Assembly: GCA_039881145.1 (NCBI GenBank)
Contig: JAYKKI010000148.1
Location: 937,501 to 1,001,500 of the forward strand
Direction of reading: 5' to 3'
Length of the DNA stretch: 64,000 nt
From: Druceiella hillmani
Taxonomy: Eukaryota > Arthropoda > Insecta > Lepidoptera > Hepialidae
Numbering within the stretch: position 1 is the stretch's first letter; each line of letters begins with the position of its first letter. Under the pieces are notes generated by a model that was not told the origin of the DNA, ran no database searches, and worked only from the letters and a program-made list of their open reading frames with translations. Of the stretch, positions 24,883 to 36,123 are shown in pieces. The translations under genes and the position numbers were made by a program.

Positions 24883-25130
24883 GTTAGCTCACCAGAGGGT
24901 GCTGTAACATTTTGTTGCGAACGAATGTTCCCATTTATCTCCAAAACGATTTGACCGATTTAGACACGGTTTCCTGCAAAATATTTGGCGCTAATCGGTG
25001 ATGGTGTGTGTATGTTTTGGTGTTAGCTCATCAATGGGCGCTGCAACCTTTTGTTGCAAACGCATGTTCTCATTTATCTGCAAAATGATTTGACCGATTT
25101 GGGCACGGTTTTCTGCATGAACGTTTTAAA
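24883..25130 (+). repeat. Two-copy tandem repeat, 139-bp period
   Basis: GTTAGCTCAC at 24883 and GTTAGCTCAT at 25022 begin two units that share TTTTGTTGCRAACG, ATTTATCTSCAAAA, GATTTGACCGATTTRG and CACGGTTTYCTGCA. Confidence 0.85.
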
Positions 25131-26540
25131 CTAAAAATTATAAAATAAAAAGCAAAATTTAAAATTTTCGAAAAACCAACGACGGATCTAGTTATTGTAA
25201 TTAAAAAACCGATTAAATGTTTTTTTTAATCAGTCATAAAGGTTCCATTTAAAAATATTTTGCGTAAAATACAGCCACCTTTAACATAATGTCTACATCA
25301 GATAGCTTATAAAATTCTACAGGATCCGCAAGTCGGATAGAAATTTTCAATGGCAGTAATAAAGAGTCGTCTTATTTTTTATATTCCATAAGTACAGCCT
25401 CCACCTGAATACACACAAATATACCATTCATAAGAAAATCGTTTCGTATAAAGACATAGCAGTTCATACAAGCCCAGTCACATATCACCATAAAAGAATT
25501 TAAAATCAGCCTCAGTCGTCTTATAAATTACATCATATGTTTCAGAAATGATATGACTCGAGGATTGCAGTGATATCACGTATTATTGTAAGATCTTGCA
25601 GATTTTCCTAGGGGTTTCCAGTAGATGTACACTCCAATGCAGCTGATAACGGCTCTTAGAACTTATAGTACACAAATTAGATTTGTATACGAATATTGTA
25701 TTTTTTTATAGCCATTATATGTAACACCGTACACAACAATGAGACTTTTTTTTAATTCGTTTACACCCTTTTCCCCATGATGATACTTTGTTTAAATGAA
25801 TGCCGATATTTAATTGATCACCTGCGCAGATATATATGACATCTAGGTGATTGATAAGTCAGTTAAACTGCTCAATTCAAGGACTGCACATGTTTATTGT
25901 TACATCTGAATTGACCTTAAAGTGACGTCAATGTATCGCGAAAACAGTTTTAAGGCACAGGATAACTTTAAATAAGTTGTTCATTGTACAATAATAATTT
26001 TTGTCGTACGTTGTCATGCGTAAAACTTTTCATCATTTTAGTATTGACTAGATATAACCATACGCAGGTAAAACAGGAGTGAAATTTTGTACACCGTTTT
26101 TATCGTTCAATATTTTTTTTCATTTATCATTATAATTTCAGTCGCATTGACATTTTTTAATAATAATACGAATTATTAAACAATTATCATTACCAAATTT
26201 GCTTGGGGCATATTAAAGTAATCATTTCATAACTGTTAAATGTAAAATTTTTAGGATTCAGTAATAACGTCGTTAACAATTTTTGTGGCAAAATATTGAC
26301 CATATTTAGTTGATACTTTTGAGATGTTTTTATTCATATTACCGTCGTAAATATAAGCAGTTATGAAAATAGCACTATATTTAATAAGGAGAAAAATGTT
26401 AATTTTTTCATTTATTTTTCAATCAGACATTTAAAAAAAATACTCATAAATAAAATTCAATCACAAATATCAGATAGAATTATGCTACTAATTTTAAAAC
26501 GACGATCGCGTTTTCTCTATTGCGAATAATATATTAATAC

Positions 26541-26543
<3 letters not shown>
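25131..26543. other. AT-rich stretch, no feature seen
   Basis: No supportable gene, RNA or repeat. Confidence 0.45.

Positions 26544-26590
<47 letters not shown>
26544..26590. repeat. (TA)n microsatellite
   Basis: Uninterrupted TA run. Confidence 0.95.
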
Positions 26591-26594
<4 letters not shown>

Positions 26595-27494
26595 AACTTA
26601 ACTTGCATAGTTAAATCAACATCACACAAGGTATTTCATAGATATTAGAAAGTGTTATCCTGCCTGCATAAAAAGTCAATATTTAACTGTCTCTTACTAT
26701 CTCTACTTTAACTGTATTAATTTTAAAAGGAGGTAATATTTATGCAAGTCAGCATCTGTTATTTTTTGAACCGTCCGGTACAAATTATGAGTTTTAATGA
26801 AAAAAAAAGTGATTGATTAATTATGTGTAAGGCACTACTAAGTTGTGTTTGTGTTTACCAAGGTGATCACTCTGCACCATACCAACAGGTTCATAAAAGC
26901 TCAACAAGTGGAAAATACAGGTTTTTCTGGTAATATTTTGCAGAGACCACATACACTTAGTTAGAAAGGTAATAGAGAAGTGTAAAAAGAAGTGATATAA
27001 AAATCTTTCACAAATTGTCGCATTTGTCAACTATGATAAAGCATTTAATATTATCTAACACTGAAGCATATTACACTCTCCAAGGTGGCTTCATAGACAG
27101 CAGATAAGCGGGGTAATTACGGAGATCTATTGGGTGGATTTCCTGTAAGTAAATCTGCAGCATATTTCAGAACTTGCTGAGGTCAAAAGAAACGTAAAAA
27201 AAGGTAATAATCTCTCTCCCATACCTTTCAGCTCCTGTCTTAAAGAAATATTCAAACTCCTGAAATGGTCTGAAAATAATATTTTCATGCATTGAGAACA
27301 TTTTTTTCTACTTCACGTATCATATTATCCTCTTCACAGCGATATATACAGTCCTCAAGGATCACAGAAGCACTACATTGTATCATTGAATATTGCTTTA
27401 TATATATTAAAGCCAAAAAACATGTGCAAAAATTAGACCATTGATCACATTTTATTCGATGATAAGACTATATAGTTAACTAATCTTACCTCAT
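26591..27494. other. 5' flank of the LINE, no feature seen
   Basis: Nothing supportable. Confidence 0.4.
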
Positions 27495-27505
27495 TACTTA
27501 AATGG
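27495..27505. repeat. Target-site duplication of the LINE, 5' copy
   Basis: TACTTAAATGG, repeated exactly at 34417-34427 directly after the element's A-rich tail. Confidence 0.8.
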
Positions 27506-27525
27506 GAGGGGGAGGGGTAAGGGGA
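27503..27525 (+). other. G-quadruplex-like G-runs at the LINE 5' end
   Basis: Four runs of three or more G within 23 nt (GGG, GGGGG, GGGG, GGGG), separated by A, A and TAA, at the first bases of the element. This is a potential quadruplex on the sense strand. Confidence 0.55.
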
Positions 27526-27762
27526 GAACGATTCATAACATCTTAACCGACACAACTGTCAACCTCACCTGCACGCGCCGAATGGCGGCGGCGGCCAACT
27601 GGCCTCCGTGGTGCTCCCTGCTAGACAACAGACGAGGCTCTGGCGATCGAGTCAACAGCGGTATAACTATACTAATAGGCTACCACAAGCCCTGGGGGAC
27701 TAAATACCTCTCAAAAAGAGTGGCTACAGATTACTGAGACAGTACCAAATTAATTATTAATT

Positions 27763-29276
27763 ATGGAAGCAGAACATAAAACGAAACTACCCCAGGAGGG
27801 TTCCGGAATTACCGGAGAATCCCTCCACGAGTTAATCTCGGGCAGCCCCTCAGGATCTGGGGGGCAAAATTTCGCTCTCTATAGAAGATGGATATATTGG
27901 ATGTATTGTATGTATTGGGAAGGCGACTACAAATAGTAAGGAAAAAGAAAGTATAGACTTGACGGAGACAACGGAAAAATCAAAATCTGAAAATCAACGA
28001 CAATTTAATCAGATTGAGACAAAAAAAACGCTGACACAACAATTATTCCACACAAGCATGTTCTACAGGCCAAGATCGTCATCGACCAGTGACATTCGGA
28101 CAGAACCCCAACAAACCACAGAAATGGTAACGGATTGGGCTCAAGTTACAAATAAAAAATGACTACGGTCTAGCCCTGAACCACTAAGATCCCAGAAACA
28201 AAGCAAATTTGATTCTTACTGGCTATCTCAACCAGTAACTCCTCACATATACCTACATCAAACAGCTTTGCTCTCTTGGAAGATGAAGCAGTACAACATC
28301 TTAATACGGATAATGACACTAAAATTGTAAAAACAAGTAAGCCACCTCCAATTTTCGTTGACAGAGTGAGCAATATACAACCACTAATAGACCTATTAGA
28401 AGCTCATGCTCTCAATAAATATGAGATGAAGATACTAAATAAAAAACGTCAGAAATGTACACCAAAATCGTCAAAGAGCTGGAGAAAAAAGAAACTGAGT
28501 TTTACACATACAAACCAAATCAAGATAGGAGCTTCAAAGTGGTCTTAAAAAATATGCATCCCTCCACAAACATTAACGAAATAAAAGAAGCATTAGCAGA
28601 ACTTGACCATGAAAGCACCAATATTTGGAATATAAAACAACATGCGACTAAAAAACCACTACCAATGTTTATAGTGGAAATAAAACAGAAAGAAAATAAT
28701 AAGTCCATTTATGACATAAAACATCTACTGCACTGCAAAGTAGTATTTGAACCTCCTAGACCTAAGAGGGAAATTCCTCAATGTGGAAGGTGTCTTCAAT
28801 ATGGACATTTAAAAGCTTACTGTAGGAGAAGCCCAAAATGCATAAAATGTGCAGGAGATCACTTGTAAGCTGACTGCCCCCTTAAAAGCTGATCTGACCA
28901 GGTAAAGTGTATACTGTGTGAAGGTAACCATCTAGCAAATTATAAGGGTTGCAAAGTCTACAGAGAGCTACAAAATATTAAATTCGCACAGCCACCAGAA
29001 AGAATTAAGAGACCTCCACAAATCGATAAGACAAAACAATTATCTCACATGACAACAACAACAGGCTTTACATATGCAGAAATTACAAAAAATGCAACTG
29101 ACAAACAGCAACCTAAAGAACCTATGAATAAAATTAGTAATAGTAATGACATAAGTAATAACAATGACATAAGAGAATTAATGACATTAATGAAACAAAT
29201 GATGCAACAGTTAACAGCTATGACAAATCTTATTCTAAATCTCACGTCTAAATTAACTCCAAACTGGACTCCATAA
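27763..29276 (+). pseudogene. LINE ORF1 (Jockey nucleic-acid-binding protein), decayed
   Basis: The start ATG at 27763 gives MEAEHKTKLPQEG and the frame breaks after about 57 codons. It continues in other frames at 27959-28161 and 28276-28480. From 28455 comes the diagnostic Jockey block RSFKVVLKNMHPSTNINEIK, then ending PPRPKREIPQCGRC. Three zinc knuckles follow: CGRCLQYGHLKAYC; CIKCAGDHL-stop-ADC (TAA at 28866); and CILCEGNHLANYKGC after a second stop (TGA at 28890). The tail runs to TAA at 29274. In this family ORF1 coats the element RNA. At least two frameshifts and three in-frame stops make it non-functional. ORF1 overlaps the opening of ORF2 by about 25 nt in a different frame. Confidence 0.8.
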
Positions 29277-30254
29277 AAATATCTCTTTGGAATGCAAATG
29301 GACTGTCAAAACATACCCTTGAGGTTAAACAATATATGTATTTAAATAACATTGACATAATGTTAATATCAGAGACGCACTTTACTAGGAAGAATCATTC
29401 CAGTATACTAGGACACAAATTCTATCACACAACGCATCCTGACGGTAAAGCTCACGGAGAAAGTGCAATTTTAATTGAGAATAATATTAGACACTACTTG
29501 GTTAATCACTGTTGTACAGACAAACTGCAGGCTACTAACATAGTGATAGAAGACTGGTCTGGGCCAGTGACCTTATCAGTTGTTTACAGTCCCCCTAAAC
29601 ATAACATAAAACAAGAGGACTATGAGGAGTACTTTGCAACATTGGGGCCAAGATTCGTTTCAGGTGGTGACTTTAATGCCAAACACACGCACTAGGGTTC
29701 TCGGATAATCTCACCTAAGGGACGGCAATTATTATTGACTATTAAAAAATTGCATCTTGGAGTCGTTTCTACTGGTGAGCCAACATACTGGCCTACTGAC
29801 ACAAAGAAGAAACCAGATTTAATAGACTTCTGTGTCACTAAAGGTATCAACAGCGTATCTTTTAGCTGCAATTCCAGTACAGATCTCTCTTCTGATCACT
29901 CACCTGTTGAGATAAAATTAAGTCGTACAATTCTTAGAAGGGAAAAACCGTGCAGACTTCATAACCGGAGAACAAATTGGAATTACTTCAGGGAATTAAT
30001 AACAAACTCCATTAATACAACGATACCTTTAGAGTCGGACGAGGACATCACACAGGCAGTGGAATACATTACCAATAGTATCCAACAGGATGCATGGGAA
30101 GCTACACCTCAGCCTCCTCCCACCACTAATGACGGTCTTCATTGTTCTCTAACTATCAGGGAACTGTTGGCTGAGAAGCGTAAGGCTAGAAAAAAATGGC
30201 AGACTACAAGATATCCAGGTGATAAAACAAAATATAACAAATTGACGGCACAAC
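29252..30254 (+). pseudogene. LINE ORF2 part 1: apurinic endonuclease domain
   Basis: The frame opens at 29252 without an ATG inside the end of ORF1. Endonuclease motifs appear in order: SLWNANGL (Mg-binding Asn), MLISETHF (Glu), VVYSPP, SGGDFNAKH (Asp/Asn) and SSDHSPVEIKL (the catalytic Asp-His pair). One nonsense change, TAG at 29693-29695, falls where Trp is expected after NAKHTH; otherwise this is the best preserved part. The frame runs into the piggyBac left end at 30259. Reading across the duplicated TTAA with the insertion removed, the same frame continues from 32628 (DYSLWKATKYLNRP), so insertion hit an open frame. Confidence 0.85.
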
Positions 30255-30258
30255 TTAA
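30255..30258. repeat. TTAA target duplication, left
   Basis: TTAA directly left of the piggyBac terminal repeat, matched at 32624-32627. TTAA is the obligate piggyBac target. Confidence 0.9.
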
Positions 30259-32623
30259 CCCGGCGAGCGTAAGTTTGAATATGTAACACGGAGCGCTAAG
30301 TGGGTATAACACACCCTGATAGTAATTATGGGATTTTAATACAATATCATTTTTATAGCTTATTTTATTGAGTACTAAATTAATATTTACTTCTATTTTG
30401 AACTATATTTATAGATGAAATGAAAAAATAAGTGAGATATATTATTTATTAAGGGAACTAAGTAAATGGACAATTTAAACTTATATTTATTGCTTAAGGC
30501 ACATAGTCATCACTTTTTGTCAAAAATATAAAAACAAAAACAACATAAAGTAGTTTTTCTTCTAATAAAATAAACGTCAAAACAAAATAATACTTTTATC
30601 TTATGAGAAAACTAATAAAAAATGACTTATTCATCTTGAGATCTAGTGCACTTATCACAGACGAAAATGGCATGTTCCATACATAAATAACGCTTACATT
30701 GGTAACAAACGTATTTAGTTTTACGATCTTTTTTTAGAGGACATACTTCACATCTCCTTATTGTTCTGGCTATTTTTTGTGCAGGACTTGAAGATTCACC
30801 AACATGATCTTGGATCCTTTTACGAAGTTCTGTTACTTAAATGTTCTGAAATCAATTATATTCCTAAATCTCTACGCTTCACTGGCGAATTATTCTAATT
30901 AGCTTTATAGATTATCATGCTATTTATATCTGACATATTCAAAATGGCATAAAAAATTACCATTGGCCATCTTTTTGTATTGCGTGCACAATTACTACAT
31001 AATTGGTCCACAACATCTACACCTCCTTTCATTTGGTTGTAAAATGTAATCATTTCAGGCTTTTGTTTCTCTAAACTTGTAGGATCAATATTATCATCAA
31101 GGTGTAATGTCGACATCATCAAGACCACCTTATTTTTCTTTGGCACACAGGATGCTAAAGAGATATCACTTTGAAAACCAAATACAGTGCTTGGTATATC
31201 TCTGTTACGTTTTTTCGAGCATTTCCTTTGGAATTTCAGGCTTATTTTTGCAAACATTCCCTGTGCTCGTCAAACGATGTTCCTTCAGTAAATGTAACAA
31301 CAATGGATTGCTAGTAAACCAGTTATCAAAGGTTACATTGCGGTTAGTCTTTGAAATTGGAGCTACGAGCCTATCTACAACGTCAATGACTTTATTACTA
31401 AGTGCGTACGGACCTGATGGTTGTTTTTCCGGATTAATTTCAAGATTGATAGTGTAAAACGATTTCGAGTCCACTAAAGCAAAAATTTTCAAACCATATT
31501 CGCTGGGTTTGTTTGGCATGTACTGGCGAAAACTGCAACGGCCACGACATGATGGAAGTTGTTCATCAATAGTAGTGTACTCAGATGGTGTATATGTAGA
31601 CTGGCAAAATGCAACAAAATTTTCAAAAATAGAACGAACAGCAGCCAAATTGTCAATACTTTTTTGTTCTTGACATGTAGTCTTGTCATCAAATCGTAAA
31701 CAATTCTGAATAAATTGAAATCTTTTCAGTGTCATAGTTGTTCTAAATATCTCGATTCCAGATCCATCACTCCTCCACAAATCTCTCAAATTTAGATGAT
31801 TCGATTTGAAACGCCCAGCTAAATACAACAGTCCAATAAAAGCTTTCAATTCTGCTGTGGTAACATCAGCCATCACATATGTCTTTGAGTGACTATTTTG
31901 GCATGTCACTCATCTGACACTAATTTGAATGTTTGTGTGACTTACTATTTCTTGCAAAATGTCATTAGTAATAAATAGGCTCCAACACTCACCAGCTGTT
32001 TTCGCATTTTGTCCAATAGGTTTTACGCCCTTGCTTTTCTCTGACAATATTTTCCGACCTAGTACGTACGTTAGACCTTTTTGGTACTGTAAACCATTTT
32101 GTTCCATTCTTCCCTAACAAATAGCTACCGTTACCGTCGCCATCACTATTTTATAATTCTGCCCCCTGTTCTGCGTTATCTAACTCCTGCTCTATCTCAC
32201 TTTCACAGCTTCTTTCGCTAACATTGTCGATATCGTTGTCACTGCCGGATTCGTCAGAAGAACTGACTTCAGCTTCTTCGAAGAATCGTAATAACCTACT
32301 TTGGTTATCTTCGTACGACATTATAAATATGTAGCCTGAAAATAAAACAAAACAAAGCAGGAAATTATAAAAACAAAATAAAATAAGTATGCTCAAATTC
32401 GTTACGTGCAGCGTAAGGTGGGTTCAACGCACCCGTAGTCAACTTTGAACACCTCCACACAGTTTACCGGGCGGCGGTCGACTGAAGCGGTGGCAATTTT
32501 TACTACCTTACCTCCCCCCACGCAGCTACTCAGACGCGTAAAACATAATAATAATTTGCTATTATAATATTGATCGATTTATCTTGGTCTGGGTGTAACA
32601 CACCCAACCTTACTCTCGCCGGG
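30259..32623 (-). mobile_element. piggyBac element (2365 bp) inserted in the LINE
   Basis: The terminal repeats CCCGGCGAGCGTAAG (30259-30273) and CTTACTCTCGCCGGG (32609-32623) are inverted with one mismatch and lie between duplicated TTAA. Subterminal palindrome-like motifs of form GGGTNNAACNCACCC occur at 30302-30316, 32420-32434 and 32591-32605; the middle one is again preceded by GCGTAAG, echoing the terminal repeat. These are candidate transposase binding sites. The transposase is on the minus strand and is broken. Ends look intact enough for mobilisation in trans (inference). It is younger than the LINE copy it interrupts. Confidence 0.92.
30627..32321 (-). pseudogene. piggyBac transposase, decayed
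   Basis: Read from MSYEDNQSRLL at 32321. An acidic N-terminus is followed by a stop (TAA, 32152 area), WFTVP and SNVRTRSENIV, a frameshift near 32040, then KTAGECWSLFITNDILQEIV. TGA at 31910 interrupts TNIQISVR / TCQNSHS. The core is GLLYLAGRFKSNHLNLRDLW ... The three catalytic Asp codons are all present: TIDEQL (31565-31567), TFDNWF (31325-31327) and GGVDVVDQ (31015-31017). A +1 slip in the six-T run at 31210-31215 separates the second and third. Further stops near 30895 and 30850 precede the Cys-rich C-terminal domain (CEVCPLKK, YVCYQCKRYLCMEHAIFVCD), which ends at TAA 30627-30629. The full set of family domains was once present; two frameshifts and several stops rule out a working enzyme. 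Confidence 0.85.
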
Positions 32624-32627
32624 TTAA
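32624..32627. repeat. TTAA target duplication, right
   Basis: Pairs with 30255-30258. Confidence 0.9.
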
Positions 32628-34311
32628 ACAACTGCTAGGTGATGACCGTAACCAAAGCCTTACAACGTATTTACAAGAGCTGGACAGTAAACCCTCAACT
32701 GATTACTCTCTGTGGAAAGCAACCAAATATCTCAATCGTCCTACAAGTCACCAGCCACCCCTTCGCAAGGCAAATAACTCTTGGGCCACTAACGATGCAG
32801 AGAAAGCTCAAGTATTTATGGAACATCTACAAGAAGTTTTTAAGCCCAATCCAGATGTCGGTTCCACAAAAATTGAAATGGTCTGCAAATTTTTAGATAC
32901 AATACACCAACTAGAGCCACCAATTGAAAAAATCAACAAAGCCGAAATAAAATCAGCAATCCGAAAACTAGACGTAGGGAAAGCACCAGGCCACGACCTC
33001 ATAACAGCGACCGTTTTAAGAGAATTGTCAGATGACGGTATTAGAGTCCTAACACAGTTGTATAATGCCATTATAAGGAGAGAATTTGTGTCACCATAAT
33101 GGAAAGTGGCAAAAATTATCATGATTCCTAAGCCAGGTAAAAGTCCGCAAGAAGCTAAGTCATATAGACCAATTAGTTTACTTCCAATTCTCTCCAAAGT
33201 TATGGAGATCTTGTTCCTGAAGAGGTTAATCCTATAATCAAAGAGTCCAAATTGATACCTGACCATCAGTTCGGCTTTAGAAGACACCACAGTACAATCG
33301 AGCAAATTCACAGGCTAGTTGAGGGAATCGCCAAAACATTTGAACAGAAAGGTTACTGCACAGCCTCATTCCTTGACATATCCCAGGCGTTTGATCAATT
33401 TTGGCATGACGGCCTGTTATATAAAATAAAAATAGCATTGCCAATAAGATTCTACAACTTTATTAGATCGTATCTGGTTGGTAGATACTTCTTTGTCAGC
33501 CAAGGAGAAGCAACAGCAGAACTAAAAGAAATCCTAGCAGGAGTGTCGCAACGAAGTATAATGGGACCTACTCTGTACCTTCTGTACACAGCAGATTTAC
33601 CAATATCAGATGATGTCGTTATGGGGACATTTGCATTCGATACAGCTATTATGGCTTCTGACGATACACCAAATTGGGCATCTTACAAACTGCAGGCCAG
33701 CTTAGACAAAATAACAAATTGGCTAAAAGACTGGCGCATTTAGGCGAACGAAACCAAATCTGTTCAAGTCACATTTACTACCCGAAGACAAACATGCCCG
33801 CCATCCCACCACTAAATGGTATACCGATCCCACAAGCAGAAGAGGCCAAATACCTTGGAATGTATCTAGACCGTCGTTTGACATGGAGGAAACACATTTT
33901 TACTAAACGCCTTGCAATGGGTCAACAAGTACGCAATCTGTACTGGTTAATTAATAAAAACAGTCCACTGTCAATGGAAAATAAACTCCTATTATATAAA
34001 GCCATAATAAAGCCAATATGGACATACGGCATACAGCTGTGGGGCACAACTGCGAACTCAAACCTGGAAGTCTTACAAAGATTCCAATCAAAATATTAAG
34101 AATGATAGTTGATGCACCATGGTATGTCACAAACGAGAGACTTCACCACGACCTTGGTATAAAATCTGTGAAGGAAGTAATAATAGACACCATTAAAACT
34201 TACAAAGAGAGACTACAGATACACCCAAATGAACTGGCACACCATCTTATGGATGACATATTCCCAAGTGTTCGGAAACTGAAGCGAAGAATACCACAGG
34301 ACTTATATTAA
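32628..34311 (+). pseudogene. LINE ORF2 part 2: reverse transcriptase domain, inactivated
   Basis: Continues part 1 in frame. Motifs: DVGKAPGHDLI, SYRPISLLPILSKVME (with TAA at 33097 just before it), a frameshift near 33220, then DHQFGFRRHHSTIEQ, LDISQAFDQFWHDGLLYKI and the active-site box at 33630-33641. The box reads FAFD where the family has FADD; two base changes in codon 33636-33638 remove a catalytic Asp. The GVPQGS loop is GVSQRS. TAG at 33741 and frameshifts near 33800 and 34088 follow. The C-terminal part (AKYLGMYLDRRLTWRKHI, PIWTYGIQLWG, then VTNERLHHDLGI) is typical of Jockey. The stop TAA is at 34309. No RNase H domain is present, as usual for this group. Confidence 0.85.
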
Positions 34312-34416
34312 ATTAATTAAGGAAATGTCATACAATGTTTACCTTGCAAAACCTATAATATTGACACAAATATTGCTGAATGTCTCTTGGACAGATTGTA
34401 ATAGGGGAAAAGAAAA
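34312..34416 (+). other. LINE 3' UTR and A-rich tail
   Basis: From the ORF2 stop to GGGGAAAAGAAAA, immediately followed by the second copy of TACTTAAATGG. Confidence 0.6.
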
Positions 34417-34427
34417 TACTTAAATGG
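34417..34427. repeat. Target-site duplication of the LINE, 3' copy
   Basis: TACTTAAATGG, identical to 27495-27505. Confidence 0.8.
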
Positions 34428-36123
34428 ACTTCGTAAACCGAAAGCAGGAGTGTTTATCATCACTCAATAAGACGGTCTGCGGATATCTCGAAAATTATGA
34501 AATAATAACTACCTGTAAAAAGTGCAAAATCAGCAAGATGGTAGGACAGGTGATTGACAATTAGCAGTGGGTGGAAGATGGTTGAAAAAAAGAAGGAGAT
34601 CTTTAATGAATCCTTACTCCAAAATATTATAAATCAATTAATTAATAAGATGATATCAGAGGAAACATTTAAAATGACCCTTGCGTTTCGCAAACCTCGC
34701 TTTTTATAGATGTACCATTGTATTTATTCATATCCTTTCATCCGTCCAGTTGGATATGACGTGCTTTTAAATCCATTATTAGATATTGATAGATTCCTTC
34801 TTTGTCTAAAAATGACATCGCAAGATTCTAAAATATTGATTTGTTGAAGATGCTATACCTAGTTTTAATTCCTTCTCCTCGGGCAGTATCACGAACTTCT
34901 CGATATACCCAGTGTCACTGACCGTATTGTATATCATCAAGTGACACCATGAGGTTCAGTATTATAATAACCTCGGTCACTTGGTGAAAGTAACTTGCCT
35001 ATTAATTAAAGCACGCCTACATTTTTAGGAGATATGTAACCAAACTACGTGATAAGTAAGTTCATATACCGTACTATACTCTGAAAATGCGGCTATATTC
35101 TGAAATGGTATATAACCTTATTAGCGCCTCTTTTCAGCAATTTTTCTACGCTTCGTGAATATTGCTTAATAATATTATATCGAATCTTCCGATTTACCCT
35201 GAGTATAGAAGAATTCGTGTTGTTTAACTGTGGATATAATAAAGGAGGATGGATATTACCACAACGTTTTAATGTAATGTTTTTATTCCATAGTTATTGC
35301 ACTACGGACATCGTTAGAATACCAAAGAAACTAGAACATAAAAGTATTTGAAAGAGTTGAACAAAACTAAGGTATTTAAAAATGGGCGTAACAGATTTAC
35401 GTCGAGGCACCCGCATATTCTTTGCTAACATTTTTTCAAGAGGGATTGAGTCAATAATTTCATCGACATAGAAAGTTGCGTATTGAAATATTGTGTCGAA
35501 TAATTCAAACTTGCTACAATACCAAGTTTACTTTACTACAATACGATAACGGATTTAACAGATTTTTTCCTGATTTATGAACAGAAGAAATTTAGCGTAC
35601 TCTGAAGGGTGCTGACTGAAAATTAAGGAATATAATAGCAAAGAATGCCATAGCCAATATTTACCAATACCAATATTTCGGGAAAATTTTTTTAGGAAAA
35701 ACTTTACAAAAAGGAAACAATTTTTATTCCCAAGCATAACACACTCAAGTCAAATGTTAATTGAATACACATTCTGTGTCTTACTTCAAAATTAAATCTA
35801 GCTATATATTATACCACACAGTGTATATATTGAATATTTCATTCAAGGTCTGTATAACATCGTTCCACGGTTTCCGCGCACAGTATAACGGCAGAGAGCG
35901 GCTGTGGCCGAGAACGTCTCTACCATCCCATTTTACTACATCTCATTAATATTTAATAATAAATGATAATAGGATTTAATACAATAAAACATTTAGTCAA
36001 GACACTTTGAGATGTGTAAAGACGTAGTGTAAAAGTCCACTCTACGTAAGTTTTATCTGAAACAATTGGTCTAAAATATTTAATCTCTTCATTAACGGCA
36101 ACTGATCGCTATGCTAACGACTA
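34428..36123. other. AT-rich stretch, no gene seen
   Basis: A GC-richer bit at 35860-35925 contains GGCTGTGGCCGAG, reminiscent of the start of a tRNA-Leu, but no cloverleaf follows. Otherwise nothing. Confidence 0.4.

Larger units (their letters stand above)
27506..34416 (+). mobile_element. Jockey-type LINE, full length but dead, split by piggyBac
   Basis: Non-LTR retrotransposon bounded by the 11-bp duplication TACTTAAATGG. Order: GC-rich 5' UTR (27506-27762) starting with four G-runs; ORF1 nucleic-acid-binding protein (27763-29276); ORF2 endonuclease plus reverse transcriptase (29252-34311); 3' UTR of about 105 bp ending AAAAGAAAA. Without the piggyBac insertion (30259-32623) and one TTAA the element is about 4.54 kb, normal for the Jockey group. 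It is broken by many stops and frameshifts and has lost the reverse transcriptase active site, so it cannot move by itself. Both ends and the tail survive, so this is a complete insertion that decayed in place, not a 5'-truncated copy. Confidence 0.85.

Noticed and set aside
29045..29245. Minus-strand frame of 66 codons over the LINE
   Set aside because: Antisense shadow of LINE ORF1; the plus strand carries the recognisable protein.
31107..31457. Plus-strand frame of 116 codons inside piggyBac
   Set aside because: Antisense shadow of the transposase core with its catalytic motifs on the minus strand.
35890..35925. GGCTGTGGCCGAG resembling a tRNA-Leu 5' end
   Set aside because: No D-loop GG, anticodon stem or T-arm follows.
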